Notes: a model not told the origin generated them from the sequence alone. DNA of 64,000 nt from Bradyrhizobium symbiodeficiens (GCF_002266465.3 NZ_CP029427.2:62001-126000); one strand, 5' to 3'. Counted from the first letter of the stretch, positions 47,072-56,538 are shown. Numbers and translations are program-made.

Positions 47072-48405
47072 GAAAACTCGGCCCCTAGCGAACGCATCAT
47101 CGGAATGAAGTCCGGGAAACTGGTGGCGATGAAGGCGGTGTCGTCGACGGTCACCGGCTGATCGGAGGCGCAGCCCATCACCAGGGCGGACATCGCGATG
47201 CGGTGGTCCATGTGGGTGGCGACCGTGCCGCCGCCGGGGACGTGACCGCGGCCTTCGACGATCAGATCGTCGCCGGAGACCTCGACCTTGACGCCGTTGA
47301 CGCGCAGCATGGCGGCGGTGGCCTCCAGGCGGTCGGATTCCTTGACGCGCAGCTCCTGCAGGCCGCGCATGATCGTCGTGCCCTCGGCGAAGGCGGCTGC
47401 CACCGCCAGCACCAGATATTCATCAATCATCGAGGGCGCGCGCTCCGGCGGCACCACGACGCCGCGCAGCTTCGAGGCGCGTACACGCAAGCGCGCCATC
47501 GGCTCGCCGGCATCGCCGCGAACTTCGCTTTCCTCGATGAAGCCGCCCATTTCGCGCAGCGTTGTGAACAGGCCGGTGCGCAGCGGATTGGTCATGACGT
47601 CGGTCAGCACGACATCGGAGCCCTCGACGATCAACGCGGCGACGATCGGGAACGCCGCGGACGAGGGATCGGCGGGCACAACGACGGTGGCGCCGTGCAG
47701 CTCAGGCTGGCCGACCAGTGCGATCTTGCGGCCATGCGTGCCCTCGCGCGTGGAGGTGATATCGGCGCCGAAATGCTTGAGCATCAGCTCGGTATGGTCG
47801 CGGCTGGCCTCGCTCTCGATCACGGTTGTGGTGCCCGGCGCAGCCAGGCCCGCCAGCAGCACCGCCGATTTGATCTGGGCCGAGGCGACCGGGGTCTTGT
47901 AGGTGATCGGGAGCGGATCGCGCGCACCCTGGAGGGTCAGGGGCAGACGGCCGCCCTCACTGCCGGAGATGACCTTCGCACCCATCTTTTCCAGGGGATC
48001 GAGAATCCGACGCATCGGCCGGCTGCGCAGCGAGGCGTCGCCGTCGAAAACCGCCGAGATCGGGCAGCCGGCGACGGCGCCCATCACCAGCCGGCAGCCG
48101 GTCCCGGAGTTCCCGAAATCCAGCGGAGCCTTGGGCTGGGCGAAGCCCGCGACGCCCACGCCCTGCACCTTCCAGGCAAAATCGCCGGTCCGCTCCACGG
48201 TGGCGCCCAGCGCCTGCATCGATTTGGCGGTGTTGAGGACGTCCTCGCCCTCCAGCAGACCCGAAATCCTGGTCTCGCCCACCGCGAGCGCACCCAGGAT
48301 GAGGGCACGATGGGAGATCGACTTGTCCCCGGGCACCCGTACTTTCCCGGTCAGGGGCCCGCTGGCGCGAGCCTGGAGCGGCCTCGTTTGGTCGGAATGG
48401 GTCAC
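47068..48405 (-). CDS. aroA: 3-phosphoshikimate 1-carboxyvinyltransferase (EPSP synthase, class II)
   Basis: A 445-residue shikimate pathway enzyme that joins phosphoenolpyruvate to shikimate 3-phosphate. The sequence follows the class II (Agrobacterium CP4-like) enzymes: [50 protein letters not shown] and [13 protein letters not shown]. At the position of CP4 Ala100, which gives glyphosate insensitivity, this enzyme has Gly101 ([11 protein letters not shown]). The GTG at 48405 ([10 protein letters not shown]) is taken as the start; an ATG at 48465 would add 20 residues with no family match. Confidence 0.94.
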   Translation of the reverse strand: MTHSDQTRPLQARASGPLTGKVRVPGDKSISHRALILGALAVGETRISGLLEGEDVLNTAKSMQALGATVERTGDFAWKVQGVGVAGFAQPKAPLDFGNSGTGCRLVMGAVAGCPISAVFDGDASLRSRPMRRILDPLEKMGAKVISGSEGGRLPLTLQGARDPLPITYKTPVASAQIKSAVLLAGLAAPGTTTVIESEASRDHTELMLKHFGADITSTREGTHGRKIALVGQPELHGATVVVPADPSSAAFPIVAALIVEGSDVVLTDVMTNPLRTGLFTTLREMGGFIEESEVRGDAGEPMARLRVRASKLRGVVVPPERAPSMIDEYLVLAVAAAFAEGTTIMRGLQELRVKESDRLEATAAMLRVNGVKVEVSGDDLIVEGRGHVPGGGTVATHMDHRIAMSALVMGCASDQPVTVDDTAFIATSFPDFIPMMRSLGAEFS

Positions 48406-48566
48406 GATTGGGTCCTTGGATGCGCCCTCGAGGGGGGCTCGGCGCAGGTACCACATGGTCAGCACCCCGTCACGGGCATGTCGTTCTCCCGTAATGCGCT
48501 ATTGACAGCGGCCCGCCAACTAGCCAAGTGAAACACCGCTTTTCAGACATTCCCAGGATTCCTGCC

Positions 48567-48974
48567 GTGGCCAAGTCAGAACTCGGAACCAAACGTATTT
48601 GCCCGACCACGGGCAAGAAGTTCTACGACCTCAACAAGAATCCGGTGATCTCGCCCTATACCGGCGAAGTCGTGCCGATCGCCCCCGTCGCGCCCGCGCG
48701 CGTGCCCCGCGGCGCCGAAGCCCGGCACGCGGCGACGGCGGATGCCACGCCGGAGCCGGCGGAGGTCGAGGAGGTCTCGCTCGAGGAGGCCGACGCCGAG
48801 GAGAACAGCGGCAAGGTCAAGGCCGTCGTGCCCGAATCCGAGGACGATATCGAGGTCGACGAGACCCTCGACGACGACGATGACGATGATTCGACCTTCA
48901 TTGCCGACGAAGAAGAGGGCGATGAGGACGTTACCGACATCATTGGTGATGTCGGAGGTGATGAAGAGACTTGA
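48567..48974 (+). CDS. TIGR02300 / FYDLN-acid family protein
   Basis: A 135-residue protein of the alphaproteobacterial TIGR02300 family. The conserved N-terminal part reads LGTKRICPTTGKKFYDLNK and has a CxxxG and FYDLN motif that resembles a half zinc ribbon; the rest is a highly acidic, disordered tail rich in Glu and Asp (DDDDDDDS). Function is unknown. The GTG at 48567 has AGGA 9 bases upstream and gives the family N-terminus. It is divergent from aroA and precedes tRNA-Ala. Confidence 0.88.
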   Translation: MAKSELGTKRICPTTGKKFYDLNKNPVISPYTGEVVPIAPVAPARVPRGAEARHAATADATPEPAEVEEVSLEEADAEENSGKVKAVVPESEDDIEVDETLDDDDDDDSTFIADEEEGDEDVTDIIGDVGGDEET

Positions 48975-49065
48975 GATCAGCCCTGATCTGTGAAAAAGGG
49001 TGCACCGCGCGAGTCACCAGGGCTCGCCGGTGCGGGTGATCCACCAGGATCCCCACAAGGACTAA

Positions 49066-49140
<75 letters not shown>

Positions 49141-49141
<1 letters not shown>

Positions 49142-49255
49142 GCCTTCGCTCGCTTCGCGAGCTTCGGCTCGGCAAGCCAGCTCCGCTCTATCGTAGCGAA
49201 GCTAGCGAAGGCTGCCGCGACGTAGCCCGAAGGGCGAAGCCGGGCCTCGGAAAGC
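49141..49255. repeat. Palindromic element between tRNA-Ala and the GIY-YIG gene
   Basis: Outer arms AGCCTTCGCT (49141-49150) and AGCGAAGGCT (49204-49213) are perfect 10-base complements, with an inner GCTCGCTTCGCGAGC hairpin. A further CCCGAAGGGC-type palindrome follows (49224-49250). The left arm begins on the last base of the tRNA gene. Confidence 0.7.
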
Positions 49256-49296
49256 GCATGCATATCCAATAGGCTGAACGGCGGGGACGATCCGCC

Positions 49297-49533
49297 ATGA
49301 AGTACGTTTATATCCTCGAAAGCCTCGATTCGCTCCACTTCTACATCGGCATCACCGACGACCTTCGAGCCCGGCTTGCAAAGCACAATACCGGCGAGGT
49401 GCCGCATACCTCGAGATACGGGCCATGGCGCATCAAGACTTACATCGCTTTCAGCAACGAGAAGCAGGCCGTCGCATTCGAGAAGTACCTGAAGTCAGCT
49501 TCCGGCCGAGCGTTTGCCAAGAAGCGCCTCTAG
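49297..49533 (+). CDS. Small GIY-YIG nuclease-domain protein
   Basis: A 78-residue single-domain GIY-YIG protein. The signature strands are YVYILES and FYIGIT, followed by the catalytic Arg region (DDLRARLAKHN) and the metal Glu in AVAFEKYLK. It belongs to the UPF0213/YhbQ-like group, many of which are stand-alone nucleases of unknown target. Its position directly downstream of a tRNA and a palindromic element is discussed as a finding. Confidence 0.87.
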   Translation: MKYVYILESLDSLHFYIGITDDLRARLAKHNTGEVPHTSRYGPWRIKTYIAFSNEKQAVAFEKYLKSASGRAFAKKRL

Positions 49534-49536
49534 CAC

Positions 49537-49998
49537 CTACTCCCCGATCACCGCATTCAGCCGATCCCGCAGCGCGACGATCTCGTCCTTCATCGCGACC
49601 AGCTCCGACACCGAGCAGTCCGACGCTGCCAGGATCGATTGCGGCACGGCGCGCGCTTTCTCCTTCAGCGCATGCCCCTGCGGCGTCAGCGCGATCAGGA
49701 CCTGGCGCTCGTCCTCGCTGCTACGCGTGCGCCTCACGAGATGCGCGGCCTCCAGCCGCTTGAGCAGCGGCGTCAGCGTGCCCGAATCCAGGAACAGCTT
49801 CTCGCCGATGTCCTTGACCGGCACGTCGTCGCGCTCCCACAGCGCCAGCATGACCAGATATTGCGGATAGGTCAGGCCGAGCCGGTCCAGCAGCGGCTTG
49901 TAGACGCGGTTGAAGGCGTGCGCGGCCGAATAGACCGCGAAGCAGATCTGGTTGTCGAGCCGCAGCGGCGCGTCCGCTGCCGAGTGTTTTCGAGGCAT
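49537..49998 (-). CDS. ohrR: Organic hydroperoxide-sensing MarR repressor, OhrR
   Basis: A 153-residue MarR-family repressor. The peroxidatic Cys19 lies in LDNQICFAVYS, exactly as in OhrR, and a second Cys128 (AASDCSVSE) matches the resolving Cys of the two-Cys subfamily (Xanthomonas type), so oxidation should form an intersubunit disulfide and release DNA. The winged helix is VKDIGEKLFLDSGTLTPLLKRLE. It is divergent from ohr, its expected target, with two operator-like repeats between. The ATG at 49998 gives the family N-terminus. Confidence 0.94.
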   Translation of the reverse strand: MPRKHSAADAPLRLDNQICFAVYSAAHAFNRVYKPLLDRLGLTYPQYLVMLALWERDDVPVKDIGEKLFLDSGTLTPLLKRLEAAHLVRRTRSSEDERQVLIALTPQGHALKEKARAVPQSILAASDCSVSELVAMKDEIVALRDRLNAVIGE

Positions 49999-50046
49999 GG
50001 AGAATCTCACGGGATTTCCTCCCATTCTGGTGCCGGCGGGCGGCAC

Positions 50047-50106
50047 ATTCAATTGCGAACAATTAAATGTGAGCCATGCCAATTTCAATTGCGCACAATC
50101 TAATTG
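50047..50106. promoter_or_regulatory. OhrR operator region (two boxes) between ohrR and ohr
   Basis: Two similar AT-rich sites, CAATTGCGAACAATTAAAT (50050-50068) and TCAATTGCGCACAATCTAAT (50085-50104), lie in the divergent promoter. They share CAATTGCGNACAAT, which matches the CAATTG-type operator known for OhrR repressors. Binding here would shut both genes until organic peroxide oxidises OhrR. Confidence 0.7.
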
Positions 50107-50153
50107 TCTGCGATACAGAACTTACCCCAACCGGAAGACCCGAGGAGACGACA

Positions 50154-50579
50154 ATGTCCGTGAACGTCCTCTACAAGACCAGCGCCAAGGCCACCGGCGG
50201 CCGCGACGGCAAGGCTGCGACCCTCGACGGCTCGCTGAATGTCAAGCTCACCACGCCGAAGGAGCTCGGCGGCGGCGGCGGCGCCGGCAACAATCCCGAG
50301 CAGCTGTTTGCGGCCGGCTATGCCGCCTGCTTCATCGGCGCGATGAAGTTCGTATCGTCGCAGGGCGGGCCGAAGGTTCCGGCTGATGCCTCCGTGACCT
50401 CGACCGTCGGCATCGGCCCGCGTTCCGAGGGCGGCTTCGGTCTCGACATCGATCTCGCCGTCTCGCTGCCGGGCCTCGCCCGCGCAGAGGCCGAGGCGCT
50501 GGTCGAGAAGGCGCACCAGGTGTGCCCGTACTCCAATGCCACGCGCGGCAATGTCGACGTTCGCCTGACGGTCGTCTGA
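50154..50579 (+). CDS. ohr: Organic hydroperoxide resistance protein Ohr
   Basis: A 141-residue thiol peroxidase of the Ohr/OsmC family that reduces organic and fatty acid hydroperoxides with lipoyl-protein electrons. The catalytic pair is Cys59 (AAGYAACFIGAM) and Cys124 (HQVCPYSNATRG). NPEQLFAAGYAACF is the Ohr signature. The ATG at 50154 follows GAGGAGA. It is controlled by the divergent ohrR. Confidence 0.96.
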   Translation: MSVNVLYKTSAKATGGRDGKAATLDGSLNVKLTTPKELGGGGGAGNNPEQLFAAGYAACFIGAMKFVSSQGGPKVPADASVTSTVGIGPRSEGGFGLDIDLAVSLPGLARAEAEALVEKAHQVCPYSNATRGNVDVRLTVV

Positions 50580-50750
50580 CCGAAATTGCGGATTGGCTGG
50601 CCCGGGATCCCCCCGGGCCGGCCGCTGCCATTTGCCATGCCGCGGCATGCGGCGTGCGCCTGCATGACCCCCTACGCTCGGCGCCATTGCTGGCACCGGG
50701 AAACCTCGCTAGGCCTGTGATCAAATGACCGACACAGGGGACGCGAAGGC

Positions 50751-51968
50751 ATGACTGAAGCCGCCAGTTCTGGAGCAGCATTGGGCGCAATGAGCGGATT
50801 GCGCGTCATCGATCTCACGCGCGTGCTCGGCGGTCCCTACTGCACCCAGATTCTCGCCGACCACGGCGCCGACGTGATCAAGGTCGAGCCGCCCGCGGGC
50901 GACGAAGTGCGCGACTGGGGTCCTCCCTTCCACGAAGAGGACGCGGCCTATTTCATCGGCATCAACCGCAACAAGCGTTCGATCGGGCTCGACCTCGCCT
51001 CCGAGGGCGGCCGCATCGTGCTGCTCAAGATGCTCGAGACGGCCGACGTCCTGATCGAGAATTTCAAGCCGGGCACGCTGGAGAAATGGGGCATCGGCAA
51101 CGAAATCCTCAGCAAGAAATTCCCGCGCCTCGTGCATTGCCGGATCTGCGGCTTCGGCGCCGACGGTCCGCGCGGCGGCAATCCCGGCTATGACGCCATC
51201 ATCCAGGCCATGACCGGCATGATCGCGGCGACCGGCTCGCCCGAGAGCGGACCAATGCGGATCGGCGTGCCCCTGGTCGACATCGGCACCGGCCTCTACG
51301 CGGCGATCGGCATCCTGATGGCGCTGTCGGAGCGGCAGCGCTCCGGCAAGGGCCAGTTCCTTGAGACCACGCTGTACGAGACCGGCCTTGCCATCATGCA
51401 TCCGCACACCGCGAATTATTTCATGCACGGCAAGCCGCCGTCGCTCACCGGCAACGAGCATCCCAACCTCGTGCCTTATGCGATCTTCCCGACCAAGACC
51501 GACAACATCTTCATCGGCGTCGGCAATGACGGCACCTTCCGCAAGCTGGCCAAGGAGATCGGCAAGCCCGAGCTCGGCACCGATCCGCGCTTTGCCCGCA
51601 ACAAGGACCGCATCGCCAACCGCGAGGCGCTGCGCGCCGAGCTTGCCGCCGTGTTCAGCCAGCACGAGGCCGAGCCGCTGTGCAATCGCCTGCTCGCCGC
51701 GGGCCTGCCTGCAGGGCCCGTGCAGAAGATCGACCAGGCGTTGACGAACCCGCACACGATCGCGCGCGGCGATATTATCGAGAAGGACTGGTACAAGGGC
51801 GTGGCATCGCCGATCCGGCTCGATCGCAGCAAGCCGAGCCTGCGCCGGCTGCCGCCGAAATTCAGCCAGCACTCGGCGGAAGTGCTCGGCGAGTTCGGAT
51901 ATTCCAAGGCCGAGATCGACGCAATGGTCGAGAAGGGCACCGTCTGCGGGCCGGAGCGCAAGCGCTGA
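50751..51968 (+). CDS. CaiB/BaiF class III CoA-transferase
   Basis: A 405-residue family III CoA-transferase, which moves CoA between carboxylic acids through an aspartyl intermediate. It has the N-terminal GLRVIDLTRVLGGPYCTQILADHGADVIKVEPP signature (seen in pieces, GPYCTQILADHGADVIKVE), ENFKPG and the catalytic Asp in NPGYDAIIQAMTG. The donor and acceptor acids cannot be named; relatives act on carnitine, formate/oxalate, glutarate or mesaconate. It is monocistronic and ends in a hairpin with a T-run. Confidence 0.88.
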   Translation: MTEAASSGAALGAMSGLRVIDLTRVLGGPYCTQILADHGADVIKVEPPAGDEVRDWGPPFHEEDAAYFIGINRNKRSIGLDLASEGGRIVLLKMLETADVLIENFKPGTLEKWGIGNEILSKKFPRLVHCRICGFGADGPRGGNPGYDAIIQAMTGMIAATGSPESGPMRIGVPLVDIGTGLYAAIGILMALSERQRSGKGQFLETTLYETGLAIMHPHTANYFMHGKPPSLTGNEHPNLVPYAIFPTKTDNIFIGVGNDGTFRKLAKEIGKPELGTDPRFARNKDRIANREALRAELAAVFSQHEAEPLCNRLLAAGLPAGPVQKIDQALTNPHTIARGDIIEKDWYKGVASPIRLDRSKPSLRRLPPKFSQHSAEVLGEFGYSKAEIDAMVEKGTVCGPERKR

Positions 51969-51998
51969 GGTAAGACGGGCGTCAACGGTGGTGCACTC

Positions 51999-52024
51999 CC
52001 TCTCCCGCACGCGGGGGAGGTTTT
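51999..52024 (+). terminator. Hairpin terminator after the CoA-transferase gene
   Basis: Arms CCTCTCCCGC (51999-52008) and GCGGGGGAGG (52011-52020) pair with one wobble and are followed by TTTT. The CTCTCCCGC...GCGGGGGAG core is also a dispersed repeat type in this group. Confidence 0.65.
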
Positions 52025-52180
52025 CGAGCCAGTAGCTGATCGCCAACCTCACATCAATGCCGCACTGCGGCGCGATCCACGCGTGTGCACCGCGAACGGA
52101 GGCGGCTGCCCCGCTCCGTCTTCGCCTATTTGCCGGCTTCCCTTTTCCAGCGCTTGCCGCTTTCGTTTCGCCCGCTTACA

Positions 52181-52198
52181 CAGTCATGTGAACGTCAT
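52181..52198 (+). promoter_or_regulatory. Pho-box-like site upstream of ugpB
   Basis: Two 7-base half-sites with 11-base spacing, CAGTCAT (52181-52187) and ACGTCAT (52192-52198), separated by GTGA, lie 53 bases before the ugpB ATG. They match the PhoB consensus CTGTCAT-N4-CTGTCAT at 6 and 5 of 7 positions. ugp genes belong to the phosphate-starvation regulon in rhizobia, so the site fits the context. Confidence 0.55.
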
Positions 52199-52250
52199 AT
52201 GGCGCTGCTAGCGCAAGCGCATCTTTTGACGGCCAAGGGAGGTTTACTTG

Positions 52251-53567
52251 ATGGCTCTTCGACATTTTGGCGCGGCTACCGCATTTGCACTCACGATCGG
52301 CATGACGGCGTCGCCGGCGCTGGCCGTGACGGAAATCCAGTGGTGGCACGCGATGACCGGCGCCAACAACGACGTCATCGTCAAGCTCGCCAACGACTTC
52401 AACGCGGCGCAGAGCGACTACAAGGTCGTCCCGACCTACAAGGGCAATTACGCCGACACGATGAACGCGGGCATCGCGGCGTTCCGTGCCGGCAACGCGC
52501 CGCACATCATGCAGGTGTTCGAGGTCGGCACCGCCACCATGATGGCTGCGACCGGCGCCGTGAAGCCGGTCTACAAGCTGATGGCCGACGCCGGCGAGAA
52601 GTTCGATCCCAAGATCTACCTGCCCGCCATCACCGGTTACTACTCGACGTCCAAGGGCGAGATGCTGTCCTTCCCCTTCAACTCGTCGTCGACCGTGATG
52701 TGGGTCAATCTCGACGAGCTGAAGAAGGCGAACGTCGAGATCCCCAAGACCTGGCCCGAAACCTTCGCCGCCGCCAAGAAGCTGCACGACAACGGTCATC
52801 CGACCTGCGGCTTCTCCGGCTCCTGGGTTACCTGGGTCAACCTCGAGCAGCTCTCCGCCTGGCACAACGTGCCGCTCGCCAGCAAGGCCAACGGCCTCGA
52901 CGGCTTCGACACCAAGCTCGAGTTCAACGGACCGCTCCAGGTCAAGCATCTCGAGAAGCTGGTCGAGCTCCAGAAGGACAAGACCTACGACTATGCCGGC
53001 CGCACGAACACCGGCGAAGGCCGCTTCACGTCGGGCGAATGTCCGATCTACCTGACCTCGTCGGCGTTCTTCGGCAACGTCAAGGCGCAGGCCAAGTTCA
53101 ACTTCACCGCGGTGCCGATGCCGTATTATCCTGATGTCAAGGGCGCCCCGCAGAACTCGATCATCGGCGGCGCTTCGCTCTGGGTCATGGGCGGCAAGCC
53201 GGCCGACGAATACAAGGGCGTCGCAAAATTCCTGACCTTCCTCTCGGACACCGATCGCCAAGTCTACATCCACAAGGCCTCGGGCTATCTGCCGATCACC
53301 AAGGCAGCCTATGAGAAAGCCAAGGCCGAGGGCTTCTACAAGGACCAGCCCTATCTCGAGACCCCGCTGCTCGAGCTGACCAACAAGGAGCCGACCGAGA
53401 ATTCGCGCGGCCTGCGCCTCGGCAACATGGTGCAGCTGCGCGACGTCTGGTCGGAAGAGATCGAGCAGGCGCTGGCCGGCAAGAAGACCGCCAAGCAGGC
53501 GCTGGATGCCGCCGTCGAGCGCGGCAACACGATGCTGCGTCAGTTCGAAAAGACCGCCGTGAAGTAA
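52251..53567 (+). CDS. ugpB: sn-Glycerol-3-phosphate ABC transporter, periplasmic binding protein
   Basis: A 438-residue solute-binding protein with a signal peptide (MALRHFGAATAFALTIG, cut after PALA). EIQWWHAMTG at the mature start and EVGTATMM and FNSSSTVMWVN further on are typical of UgpB. It delivers glycerol-3-phosphate or glycerophosphodiesters to the UgpAEC permease. An excellent AAGGGAGG ribosome site precedes the ATG. Because 47 bases separate it from ugpA, ugpBAE form one unit, with ugpC after a repeat. Confidence 0.93.
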   Translation: MALRHFGAATAFALTIGMTASPALAVTEIQWWHAMTGANNDVIVKLANDFNAAQSDYKVVPTYKGNYADTMNAGIAAFRAGNAPHIMQVFEVGTATMMAATGAVKPVYKLMADAGEKFDPKIYLPAITGYYSTSKGEMLSFPFNSSSTVMWVNLDELKKANVEIPKTWPETFAAAKKLHDNGHPTCGFSGSWVTWVNLEQLSAWHNVPLASKANGLDGFDTKLEFNGPLQVKHLEKLVELQKDKTYDYAGRTNTGEGRFTSGECPIYLTSSAFFGNVKAQAKFNFTAVPMPYYPDVKGAPQNSIIGGASLWVMGGKPADEYKGVAKFLTFLSDTDRQVYIHKASGYLPITKAAYEKAKAEGFYKDQPYLETPLLELTNKEPTENSRGLRLGNMVQLRDVWSEEIEQALAGKKTAKQALDAAVERGNTMLRQFEKTAVK

Positions 53568-53614
53568 GGCGATGAGCGGCAGGCCGGCCACCCGGCCTGC
53601 CGCTCTGGGGCACC

Positions 53615-54496
53615 ATGCAAAAGCAAGCCATTTTTCAATCGAAGCTGTTGCCTTACGCGCTGGTTGCGCCGCAGCTCGCGATCGTCCTGATTTTCTTCTA
53701 CTGGCCGGCCTTACAGGCCGTGATCCAGTCCTTCCTGCTGCAGGACGCCTTCGGTCTCTCGACCACCTTCGTCTGGTTCGACAATTACATCGAGCTGTTC
53801 AGGGATCCCGCCTATTTCGAGGCGATCGTCCGGACCTTCTTCTTCTCCTTCGCGATCGCCGTCTCGTCGTTGTCCTTTGCGCTGCTGCTCGCCGTCATGG
53901 CGGACAAGCCGCTGCGCGGCTCGATGCTCTATCGCACCCTCCTGATCTGGCCCTATGCAGTGGCGCCGCCGGTCGTTGGCGTGCTCTGGATCTTCATGCT
54001 GCATCCCTCGCTGGGCATCATCGCACGCTATTTGCGCGCGATCGGGGTCGACTGGAATCCGCTGCTCGACGGCGACCAGGCGGCAACGCTGATCATCCTC
54101 GCCGCCGCCTGGAAGCAGATCTCGTATAACTTCCTGTTCTTCCTCGCCGGACTGCAGGCGATCCCGAAAAGCGTGCTCGAAGCCGCCGCGATCGACGGTG
54201 CGCGTCCGATGCGCCGGTTCTGGACCGTGACTTTCCCGCTGCTGTCGCCGACCATCTTCTTCCTGCTGGTCGTCAACATCGTCTACGCCTTCTTCGACAC
54301 GTTCGGCATCATCGACACCATGACCCGCGGCGGTCCCGGCACCTCGACGGTGACGCTGGTCTACAAAGTCTATTCCGACGGCCTGCTCGGCGGCAATCTC
54401 GGCAGCTCCGCGGCGCAATCGGTGATCCTGATGGTCATGGTCATCGTGCTGACGGGAATCCAGTTCCGCTTCGTCGAACGCAAGGTGACCTACTGA
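53615..54496 (+). CDS. ugpA: sn-Glycerol-3-phosphate ABC transporter permease UgpA
   Basis: A 293-residue inner membrane permease with six predicted helices. The coupling EAA loop is [21 protein letters not shown] (in pieces [10 protein letters not shown]), which contacts UgpC. It is followed directly by ugpE with a 1-base overlap. Confidence 0.93.
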   Translation: MQKQAIFQSKLLPYALVAPQLAIVLIFFYWPALQAVIQSFLLQDAFGLSTTFVWFDNYIELFRDPAYFEAIVRTFFFSFAIAVSSLSFALLLAVMADKPLRGSMLYRTLLIWPYAVAPPVVGVLWIFMLHPSLGIIARYLRAIGVDWNPLLDGDQAATLIILAAAWKQISYNFLFFLAGLQAIPKSVLEAAAIDGARPMRRFWTVTFPLLSPTIFFLLVVNIVYAFFDTFGIIDTMTRGGPGTSTVTLVYKVYSDGLLGGNLGSSAAQSVILMVMVIVLTGIQFRFVERKVTY

Positions 54497-55344
54497 TGGT
54501 CGAGGAAGAGGGCTTTCGGCGCTACGTCGCCCACGTCATTCTCTGGATCGGAATCGCGATCGTCGCCTTCCCGGTCTACATCGCGTTCATCGCCTCGACC
54601 CAGGACAACGCGCTGATCGCGAACGGACAGATGTCGCTGCTGCCGGGCGGTCATTTCTTCGAGACCTATTATCAAACCATCTTTGTCGGCACGAGCGGCT
54701 CGACCCGCGAGCCGGTCGGCAACATGATGCTGAACTCGCTGGTGATGGCGCTGCTGATCGCAGTCGGCAAGATCGCGATCTCGATCATCTCGGCCTATGC
54801 GATCGTGTATTTCCGCTTTCCGTTCCGGATGCCGATCTTCTGGATCATCTTCATCACCCTGATGCTCCCGGTCGAGGTCCGCATCTATCCGACCTACAAG
54901 ATCGTCGCCGACCTGCACATGCTCGACAGCTATGCGGGCTTGGCGCTGCCGCTGATCGCCTCGGCCACCGCGACGCTGCTGTTCCGCCAGTTCTTCATGA
55001 CGGTGCCGGACGAACTGCTGGAAGCCTCGCGCATCGACGGCGCAGGTCCCTTGCGCTTCTTCTGGGATACGCTGCTGCCGCTGTCGCGCACCAACATGGC
55101 AGCGCTGTTCGTGATCCTGTTCATCCTCGGCTGGAATCAATATCTCTGGCCGCTGCTCATCACGACCCGCGACGACATGCAGACCATTCAGGTCGGCATT
55201 CGCAAGATGATCACCACCACCGACGCGCTGACCGAATGGCCGATCGTGATGGCGACCGCCGTGCTGGCCATGCTGCCGCCGGTGTTCGTCGTCGTCGTGA
55301 TGCAAAAACTGTTCGTGCGCGGGCTGGTCGAGACGGAAAAGTGA
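54496..55344 (+). CDS. ugpE: sn-Glycerol-3-phosphate ABC transporter permease UgpE
   Basis: A 282-residue inner membrane permease, partner of UgpA, with six predicted helices. The EAA loop is LEASRIDGAGPLRFFWDTLLP (in pieces EASRIDGAGP), and the family-typical NQYLWPLLIT follows. Its ATG shares the last base of the ugpA stop. A 98-base palindromic element separates it from ugpC. Confidence 0.93.
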   Translation: MVEEEGFRRYVAHVILWIGIAIVAFPVYIAFIASTQDNALIANGQMSLLPGGHFFETYYQTIFVGTSGSTREPVGNMMLNSLVMALLIAVGKIAISIISAYAIVYFRFPFRMPIFWIIFITLMLPVEVRIYPTYKIVADLHMLDSYAGLALPLIASATATLLFRQFFMTVPDELLEASRIDGAGPLRFFWDTLLPLSRTNMAALFVILFILGWNQYLWPLLITTRDDMQTIQVGIRKMITTTDALTEWPIVMATAVLAMLPPVFVVVVMQKLFVRGLVETEK

Positions 55345-55348
55345 AGAT

Positions 55349-55442
55349 GGCGAATGGTGAGTGGCGAGTAGCGAATGGGGTCGCTACGTCCGCCTTGCGT
55401 GCTAACCAGTCCCCATTCGCCACTCCTTATTCGCTATTCGCC
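55349..55442. repeat. Palindromic element inside the ugp operon
   Basis: Two 32-base arms (55349-55380 and 55411-55442) are imperfect inverted copies built from GCGAATGG/GAGTGGCGA-type units. It lies between ugpE and ugpC, just before the ugpC start, and has an open frame that encodes no known protein. Related GCGAAT-rich elements occur in Bradyrhizobium genomes. Confidence 0.8.
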
Positions 55443-55452
55443 GGTGCAACCC

Positions 55453-56538
55453 ATGGCTAACGTCACCCTGCGCAACGTCCGCAAGACCTATCCCGGCGGC
55501 TTCGAAGCCATCAAGGGCGTCAACGTCGATGTCGGCGACGGACAGTTCTGCGTGCTGGTCGGGCCCTCCGGCTGCGGCAAGTCCACCTTGCTGCGCATGG
55601 TCGCAGGGCTCGAGACGATCACGAGCGGCGAGATCGACATCGGCGGCCGTGTCGTCAACCAGATCGAGCCCGCCGATCGCGACATCGCGATGGTGTTCCA
55701 GAACTACGCGCTCTATCCGCATATGAGCGTCTTCAACAACATGGCCTATGGCCTGCGCAACCGCGGCATGAAGGAGGCCGAGATCAAGTCCCGCGTCGAC
55801 GAAGCCGCGCGCGTGCTCGAGCTCACCTCGATGCTGGAGCGCAAGCCGCGCCAGCTCTCCGGCGGCCAGCGCCAGCGCGTCGCCATGGGCCGCGCCATCG
55901 TGCGCCAGCCGAAGGTGTTTCTGTTCGACGAGCCGCTGTCGAACCTCGATGCCAAGCTCCGCATCGCGATGCGCGTCGAGATCCGCAAATTGCAGCGCCG
56001 GCTCAACACCACGTCGATCTACGTCACCCACGACCAGCTCGAAGCCATGACGCTCGCCGACATTCTCGTCGTGATGAACGGCGGTCAGGTGGAGCAGGTC
56101 GGCAATCCCCTGGCGATCTACGAGAAGCCCGCGACGACCTTCGTCGCCTCCTTCATCGGCGCGCCCCCGATGAATTTGATGTCGACGCGCCCCGAGGAGA
56201 TCAGATCGCAGCTCGGTGGCGCGGCGGCTGACGCCGGCATCCTCGGCATCCGCCCGGAAGATTTCGTCATCACCGACCAGACCCCGGACGGCGGCGTCAC
56301 GTTGCCGCTGACCGTGGAGGCAATCGAGCGCGTCGGCGCCGAAACGTTCATCTACGGCTCGCGCGAGCAGGAAGAGCAGCGCGTCGCCGCCACGCCCGGC
56401 GAGCTGCCGCCCGGCGAGATCATCGTTCGCATTCCCGGCACCGAGGCTCCCGCGATCGGCGCGAAAATCCGCGTCGCGGCGCTGCGCAACAAGCTGCATC
56501 TGTTCAGCGGTGACGGCCGCACGCGGCTTGAAGCCTGA
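55453..56538 (+). CDS. ugpC: sn-Glycerol-3-phosphate ABC transporter ATP-binding protein
   Basis: A 361-residue ABC ATPase of the MalK/UgpC group. Walker A is GPSGCGKST, the signature is [15 protein letters not shown], Walker B is [12 protein letters not shown], and the switch His is in [13 protein letters not shown]-terminal TOBE/MalK-type regulatory domain begins at about residue 240. It powers UgpAE. The ATG at 55453 starts right after the palindromic element; the longer open frame upstream is translated repeat. Confidence 0.95.
   Translation: MANVTLRNVRKTYPGGFEAIKGVNVDVGDGQFCVLVGPSGCGKSTLLRMVAGLETITSGEIDIGGRVVNQIEPADRDIAMVFQNYALYPHMSVFNNMAYGLRNRGMKEAEIKSRVDEAARVLELTSMLERKPRQLSGGQRQRVAMGRAIVRQPKVFLFDEPLSNLDAKLRIAMRVEIRKLQRRLNTTSIYVTHDQLEAMTLADILVVMNGGQVEQVGNPLAIYEKPATTFVASFIGAPPMNLMSTRPEEIRSQLGGAAADAGILGIRPEDFVITDQTPDGGVTLPLTVEAIERVGAETFIYGSREQEEQRVAATPGELPPGEIIVRIPGTEAPAIGAKIRVAALRNKLHLFSGDGRTRLEA

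Noticed and set aside
48972..48990. Terminator after the FYDLN-acid gene (AGATCA/TGATCT)
   Set aside because: The 6-base stem overlaps the stop codon, is not GC-rich and lacks a T-run, so it is not convincing.
54490..55305. Minus-strand frame of 271 codons rich in His, Arg and Asp opposite ugpE
   Set aside because: The sequence is the mirror of membrane helices of UgpE; such His/Asp/Arg-rich frames are artefacts of antisense reading.
55236..55460. Short frame with the peptide [12 protein letters not shown]
   Set aside because: It is translation of the palindromic repeat in the ugp operon, not a protein family.
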